From the NCBI GenBank assembly GCA_030600525.1, contig JAUVLX010000025.1:1-18643 (forward strand): a stretch of 18,643 nt of DNA. The letters run 5' to 3'. The notes under the pieces were generated by a model, which made no database searches, had not been told where the DNA came from, and saw nothing but the letters and a program-made list of their open reading frames with translations. Shown piece after piece: positions 15,168-18,643 of the stretch. The translations under genes were made by a program, and so were the position numbers. Every line of letters begins with the position of its first letter. The first letter of the stretch is position 1. Source of the DNA: Desulfobulbus sp. Lineage in GTDB: Bacteria; Desulfobacterota; Desulfobulbia; Desulfobulbales; Desulfobulbaceae.

Positions 15168-17276
15168 TTACATGTCCATATCAAAATCATAGCGTAAGGA
15201 AGAGCGGGCAAGATGACGGTTTATTTTCTTGAGCCCATACAGATTAGGGACTGTAAAATTGATCTCCCAGTCACCAATCTGAGAGACGCCACGCCCCAGA
15301 TAAACAATATCCGTCACTTTCATCTCCAGAGGAGCTACAGAAAGTAACATAAACAGCCGGTGACGGTTGACTTCCATAACAATCAGTTTCTGCGATTTTT
15401 CTATTTTAGTTTCCTTGAGCTTCCAACGTACCTCTACCGCATCCTCCCGTTGAAACTTAATTCGCTGTAACTGCTCACAATCTTTGCGATGCAGTGACAA
15501 GCCACGCTCACTCAACAAGCCAATGACTCCTTTATCCAGTGGTGTGGGTTTACAGCAGGCAGAAGATTTCATTACCACGGGGTCCAAAGTGGTAAGATCA
15601 ACCCGATTAAACCCCCCTGTAGGCTGGTACAAAGTGGGTCGACCAACATATAACCCATTACGAATTTCATATATGAGTTCCCGTAGCTTGACGTAACCTA
15701 CCCCCAACTGAAGAAAAAGATCTGCAAGGGAGTCAAGGTTAAAATATTCCAGGATATCGGCCATCCCCTGTTTTTCAATAACCTCAAAAGGCACACCATA
15801 GCGCCGCATTTCCTGTCTCAAAACAGAAGCACCTATGTCCGTAAGCACCTTTTCCCGACGTAAACGGAATGCTTTAGCCAACTCTGAGCGTGCACGTGAT
15901 GTCTGGCACTTCTTCTGGGTGTCATAATCAAAATTAACAGACTTGTCCTGGCGTAGTACCTTGACCACATTGCCATCCCTGAGCTGCGCATGGACATCGA
16001 CTTTTCGATTACCAATCATTGCTCCGACACATGTGTGGCCGATGGCAGTATGTACCCGAAAGGCAAAATCAAGCACAACTGAGTTCACCGGTAGGCATAC
16101 AAGATCACCTTGGGGGGTATAGGTATAAATCTCTTTTCGCCCTCTGGCAGCAATCAGATCCCGATACGACACAGAATCCTCGCTACCAAGGATATCAAAC
16201 ATTTCTTGGATTTCTTTAACAAAGCGGACCTTTGCCTTACCGCCTTCATTCCAATCGCGAATAAGTCCCCGCTGGGCCCTGCGGGCCATATTTACGGTAC
16301 GAATCTTAAAAAGATACTTCCGGCCACCTATATTGGCTCGAGCATGAAGCCCTTGATAGCCGGAGGGTTTAGGATTGGCAATAAAATCACGAATGGTTCT
16401 GGGGATTGGTGGATAAATGACATTCAGCGTGCCCAAGGCGGTGTAACAGTCTTTTCGCTGATCAACAAGTATCAGCACCTCCTGTGGTGTCTCGATCTCC
16501 TGGATAAGGATACGATGACGAAAATCATAGTACCCCCACAACCCCTTGGTTCGCAGGTTGATCTTGCTTTCGATCCGGTCCTTAGTCAGCGCCTGTTGGG
16601 CATTGGCAATTATTTCCAGAGAAGCAGGATCGTCTTCCAGCTTGTTTATCTTAACCTGCAGCTTATTTCCCTGACGCGGATATTTATATGCCAAGGCAAG
16701 GTTATACAGCTCTCGCTTAATGTCAAACAGGCCAAGAATGGTTGCCAGGGGCGCATAAATATCCAACGTTTCGGCTGCTATCTTCTGCCTTTTATGACGA
16801 GGCATGGAAGAAAGGGTGCGCAGATTATGCAGCCTGTCGGCTAGTTTGACCAGCATCACCTCAAGCCGCGCTGCCGCACCACTAAAAATTTTCCGATGAA
16901 CAAGCTTTTTAAAAGTCTGCCGATCCCCTGAATAATTGGTTACCTTGGTACATCCGTCGACAATCGCCTCAACATTGGGACCAAAGTGATGGCGAATGGT
17001 TTCGTTGGTAACACTTTCAACATCCTCGACAGTATCATGCAAAAGCGCTGCAGCAAGCATCTCTGGATCGGTGATATCAAGCTCTTCAGCAAGAATTCGA
17101 GCAACATTACACGGATGCATGATGTATGGATCACCAGAACGACGCCATTGGTCCCCATGGGCATCAAGCGCAAAATCCAATGCACCCCAAAAGACTTGTG
17201 CTTCAGCATTTTGGTCGACAAAGCGCTCCATCACCTCTTTGTAAGCAGGAATATCAAAAGAGGATTTATGCATCAT
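15168..17276 (-). CDS. Long RelA/SpoT homologue, hydrolase motifs intact, synthetase site apparently degenerate
   Basis: This is a 702-aa cytoplasmic alarmone enzyme. The HD hydrolase domain (about 28-200) keeps His54, His80-Asp81, Glu84-Asp85 and the ADRLHN motif with Asp147 and Asn151, so it should degrade (p)ppGpp with Mn2+. The synthetase-like domain (about 235-345) is recognisable by DCYTALG (276-282), PSGYQGLH (304-311) and KIRT (324-327). By my alignment the catalytic Asp of YDLxAxR is Thr263, its Arg is Leu268, and the Glu of ExQIRT is Leu322. TGS (about 385-445; YTYTPQGDLVCLP), a Cys-containing CC/zinc-finger-like region (SSACCKPTPLDKGVIG) and a C-terminal ACT-like domain follow, so the regulatory half is full length. 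The start at 17276 (tandem ATG) fits the family but lacks a clear ribosome site. It is probably a SpoT-like hydrolase; a second RSH would be expected to supply synthesis. Confidence 0.88.
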   Translation of the reverse strand: MMHKSSFDIPAYKEVMERFVDQNAEAQVFWGALDFALDAHGDQWRRSGDPYIMHPCNVARILAEELDITDPEMLAAALLHDTVEDVESVTNETIRHHFGPNVEAIVDGCTKVTNYSGDRQTFKKLVHRKIFSGAAARLEVMLVKLADRLHNLRTLSSMPRHKRQKIAAETLDIYAPLATILGLFDIKRELYNLALAYKYPRQGNKLQVKINKLEDDPASLEIIANAQQALTKDRIESKINLRTKGLWGYYDFRHRILIQEIETPQEVLILVDQRKDCYTALGTLNVIYPPIPRTIRDFIANPKPSGYQGLHARANIGGRKYLFKIRTVNMARRAQRGLIRDWNEGGKAKVRFVKEIQEMFDILGSEDSVSYRDLIAARGRKEIYTYTPQGDLVCLPVNSVVLDFAFRVHTAIGHTCVGAMIGNRKVDVHAQLRDGNVVKVLRQDKSVNFDYDTQKKCQTSRARSELAKAFRLRREKVLTDIGASVLRQEMRRYGVPFEVIEKQGMADILEYFNLDSLADLFLQLGVGYVKLRELIYEIRNGLYVGRPTLYQPTGGFNRVDLTTLDPVVMKSSACCKPTPLDKGVIGLLSERGLSLHRKDCEQLQRIKFQREDAVEVRWKLKETKIEKSQKLIVMEVNRHRLFMLLSVAPLEMKVTDIVYLGRGVSQIGDWEINFTVPNLYGLKKINRHLARSSLRYDFDMDM

Positions 17277-17491
17277 AGCTGGCCAGGTGGCCCTGTTTTT
17301 CTGTATTTATCATCCAGATAGTGTAGAATTAAGTTCATGCCTTACTGTGAGGTTGCACTACAAACCATACTTTTAGCACCCACACACTCTCAGGTTCACT
17401 CAAATTGCACTGCAGTGTAGCAGATTGTCATTATCCAACAAAGCAAATTCTCCTGCCACTGTCTCCAGAAGACCTACACCAACGATATAAA
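17277..17491. promoter_or_regulatory. Divergent promoter region between the RelA/SpoT gene and rnr
   Basis: These 215 bp separate two divergent genes and must hold their promoters, but no box pair is convincing. A perfect 10-bp palindrome CACTGCAGTG lies at 17408-17417, overlapping a TTGCAC sequence (17405-17410) that could be a -35 box for rnr. This would fit an operator, but no regulator can be named. Confidence 0.3.
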
Positions 17492-18643
17492 ATGACCAGA
17501 AAAAACAACCACAAGCTGCGAAATAAACCAGCAGCCAGAAGAACCCATAAAAATTCGCGCTCACCAGATTCTGGCTTGCTGCACATGGAACAAAAGGTAA
17601 CGACGTTATTGATCAACCAGAAAAAACCGATTTCTCTCTCAGATATTGCAGCAGCCATACACCTCTCCAGAAAGGAGAGGCCTCGCCTGGCTAAGCTGCT
17701 TGAAGAGATGGCCACCAGAAAAAAACTAACCAAAAAAGGAAAACGATTCTGCCTTACCGGCGGCAAAGACTTACTGCGTGCCACCTTGGATCTGACAGCA
17801 AAAGGATTTGGCTTTGCTACAGTAGAAAACCAAGGCCCAAAAGAAAAAGATATATTTATTGCTGCCAGGGACCTCAATGGTGCAAGCCATGGTGACACGG
17901 TACTGATTGCCATAACTCATTTTGCCAGGGGCCGCAGGGAAGGCAGGGTAGCCCAGGTACTCTCTCGGGCAATCACCAGCCTTTGCGGAATTTTCAATGC
18001 AAAAGGCGTATCCGGCTATGTTACCCCGGATAACGACAGGCTTCCCTATACAGTGCTTATCGGTAAAGGCAACACCTCTAACGCAGAGGATGGCATGGCA
18101 GTGGTCGTGAAAATTACTGACTACGGTAATGAACGGCAATCACCGCAAGGGAAAATCACCGAAACCCTCGGTGCCCCGTACAACACCGACGTGCAAATAA
18201 GGATGGCCATAATGGAGGCCAAGCTTCGCGATCATTTTCCAGATGAAGTTATCGCAGAAGCAGAAACGCTTCAACCACTCACCACATGCAGCGACGATCG
18301 ACAGGATCTCCGGCACATTCCCCATGTAACCATTGACGGTGCCGATGCCCGTGACTTTGATGATGCCATAGCAGTAGAACAGACTGCCACCGGTTTTATC
18401 CTTTACGTATCCATAGCCGATGTCAGCCACTATGTTAAACCAGGGTCTGCGATAGACCAGGAGGCTTACGCCCGCGGCACAAGCGTGTATCTCCCTGACA
18501 GGGTGTTACCGATGCTTCCCGAGCGGCTATCCAACAACCTCTGCAGCCTGGTCCCAGACAAGCCACGTCCGGCATTTACAGCTATATTAAGCTTTGACAA
18601 CGCGGGTCGTCGAATCAATGAACGTTACACAAAAAGCCTGATC
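17492..18643 (+). CDS. rnr: Ribonuclease R, N-terminal part (3' partial)
   Basis: The frame is open from the ATG at 17492 to the right edge (384 codons), about half of a typical RNase R of about 700-800 aa. The enzyme is a processive 3'-to-5' exoribonuclease of the RNB family that degrades structured RNA and acts in mRNA and rRNA turnover. A basic N-terminal extension rich in Lys/Arg/Asn (1-30) precedes a winged-helix domain (about 35-90), cold-shock-like OB domains (about 95-240, with KGFGFATVE), and the start of the RNB domain. That domain has IDGADARDFDDAI, in which all four metal-binding Asp residues (282, 288, 290, 291) are present. Further RNB motifs are YVSIADVSHYV, RGTSVYLPDRVLPMLPERLSN and LCSLVP. 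No Shine-Dalgarno precedes the ATG; Met32 is an alternative start that would drop the basic tail. It is divergent from the RelA/SpoT gene. Confidence 0.95.
   Translation, partial: MTRKNNHKLRNKPAARRTHKNSRSPDSGLLHMEQKVTTLLINQKKPISLSDIAAAIHLSRKERPRLAKLLEEMATRKKLTKKGKRFCLTGGKDLLRATLDLTAKGFGFATVENQGPKEKDIFIAARDLNGASHGDTVLIAITHFARGRREGRVAQVLSRAITSLCGIFNAKGVSGYVTPDNDRLPYTVLIGKGNTSNAEDGMAVVVKITDYGNERQSPQGKITETLGAPYNTDVQIRMAIMEAKLRDHFPDEVIAEAETLQPLTTCSDDRQDLRHIPHVTIDGADARDFDDAIAVEQTATGFILYVSIADVSHYVKPGSAIDQEAYARGTSVYLPDRVLPMLPERLSNNLCSLVPDKPRPAFTAILSFDNAGRRINERYTKSLI

Noticed and set aside
14912..15232. Plus-strand frame of 106 codons across repeat copy 2 and the RelA/SpoT 3' end
   Set aside because: It crosses the repeat and runs antisense into a firm gene; the equivalent frame is not maintained in repeat copy 1.
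16110..16844. Open frame of 244 codons on the + strand inside the RelA/SpoT gene
   Set aside because: It lies wholly antisense to a well-supported gene with motifs across the same span, and its product has no recognisable domain.
1..18643. tRNA, rRNA, CRISPR array or toxin-antitoxin pair
   Set aside because: Reading the intergenic regions on both strands gave no cloverleaf, no regularly spaced short repeats and no small two-gene module.

Overview
The window comes from a Gram-negative bacterium, as shown by an Omp85-type outer-membrane barrel, LolD/MacB-type ABC proteins, Aat and a long RelA/SpoT homologue. The moderate GC, the gene styles and the large FtsX/M28 fusion next to DUF6785-type membrane proteins resemble Desulfobacterota, perhaps Desulfobulbales. 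This placement is an impression from the sequence, not a database result.

Region 1 (1-11382, + strand) is one co-directional, tightly packed cluster with no visible internal terminator. In order it holds: the C-terminal part of an Omp85/BamA-superfamily barrel (cut by the left edge); a small FtsX-type permease of 216 aa; a LolD/MacB-type ATPase; a giant protein of about 1616 aa that joins a periplasmic M28-like (probably pseudo-) peptidase to an FtsX permease; a DUF6785/DUF6784-like polytopic membrane protein; and a second, OPT-like polytopic protein. The ATPase and giant protein genes overlap by 11 nt, and the giant protein and DUF6785-like genes overlap by 4 nt (ATGA). The ATPase with the two unequal permease chains would make one Type VII (MacB/LolCDE-like) ABC assembly. 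The fused periplasmic domain, the Omp85 barrel and two OPT-like carriers suggest an envelope-spanning system of unknown substrate. This is the best candidate in the window for an undescribed system.

Region 2 (11383-15167) holds an ExeA/GspA-like AAA+ ATPase with a membrane anchor and a SPOR domain (- strand), and aat (+ strand), divergently arranged. The segment is bracketed by two inverted copies (about 90% identical) of a repeat of about 160 bp that has 14-bp terminal inverted repeats. Each copy sits just after the stop codon of the gene converging on this segment. The non-coding DNA here also holds a good sigma70-type promoter for the SPOR ATPase, a UUCG-tetraloop intrinsic terminator upstream of aat that may be an attenuator, and a candidate minus-strand small RNA with promoter-like boxes and a textbook terminator.

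Region 3 (15168-18643) has a long RelA/SpoT homologue (- strand) whose hydrolase motifs are intact but whose synthetase catalytic residues appear to be lost. Divergent from it is rnr (RNase R), cut by the right edge.

No tRNA, rRNA, CRISPR array or transposase gene was seen.
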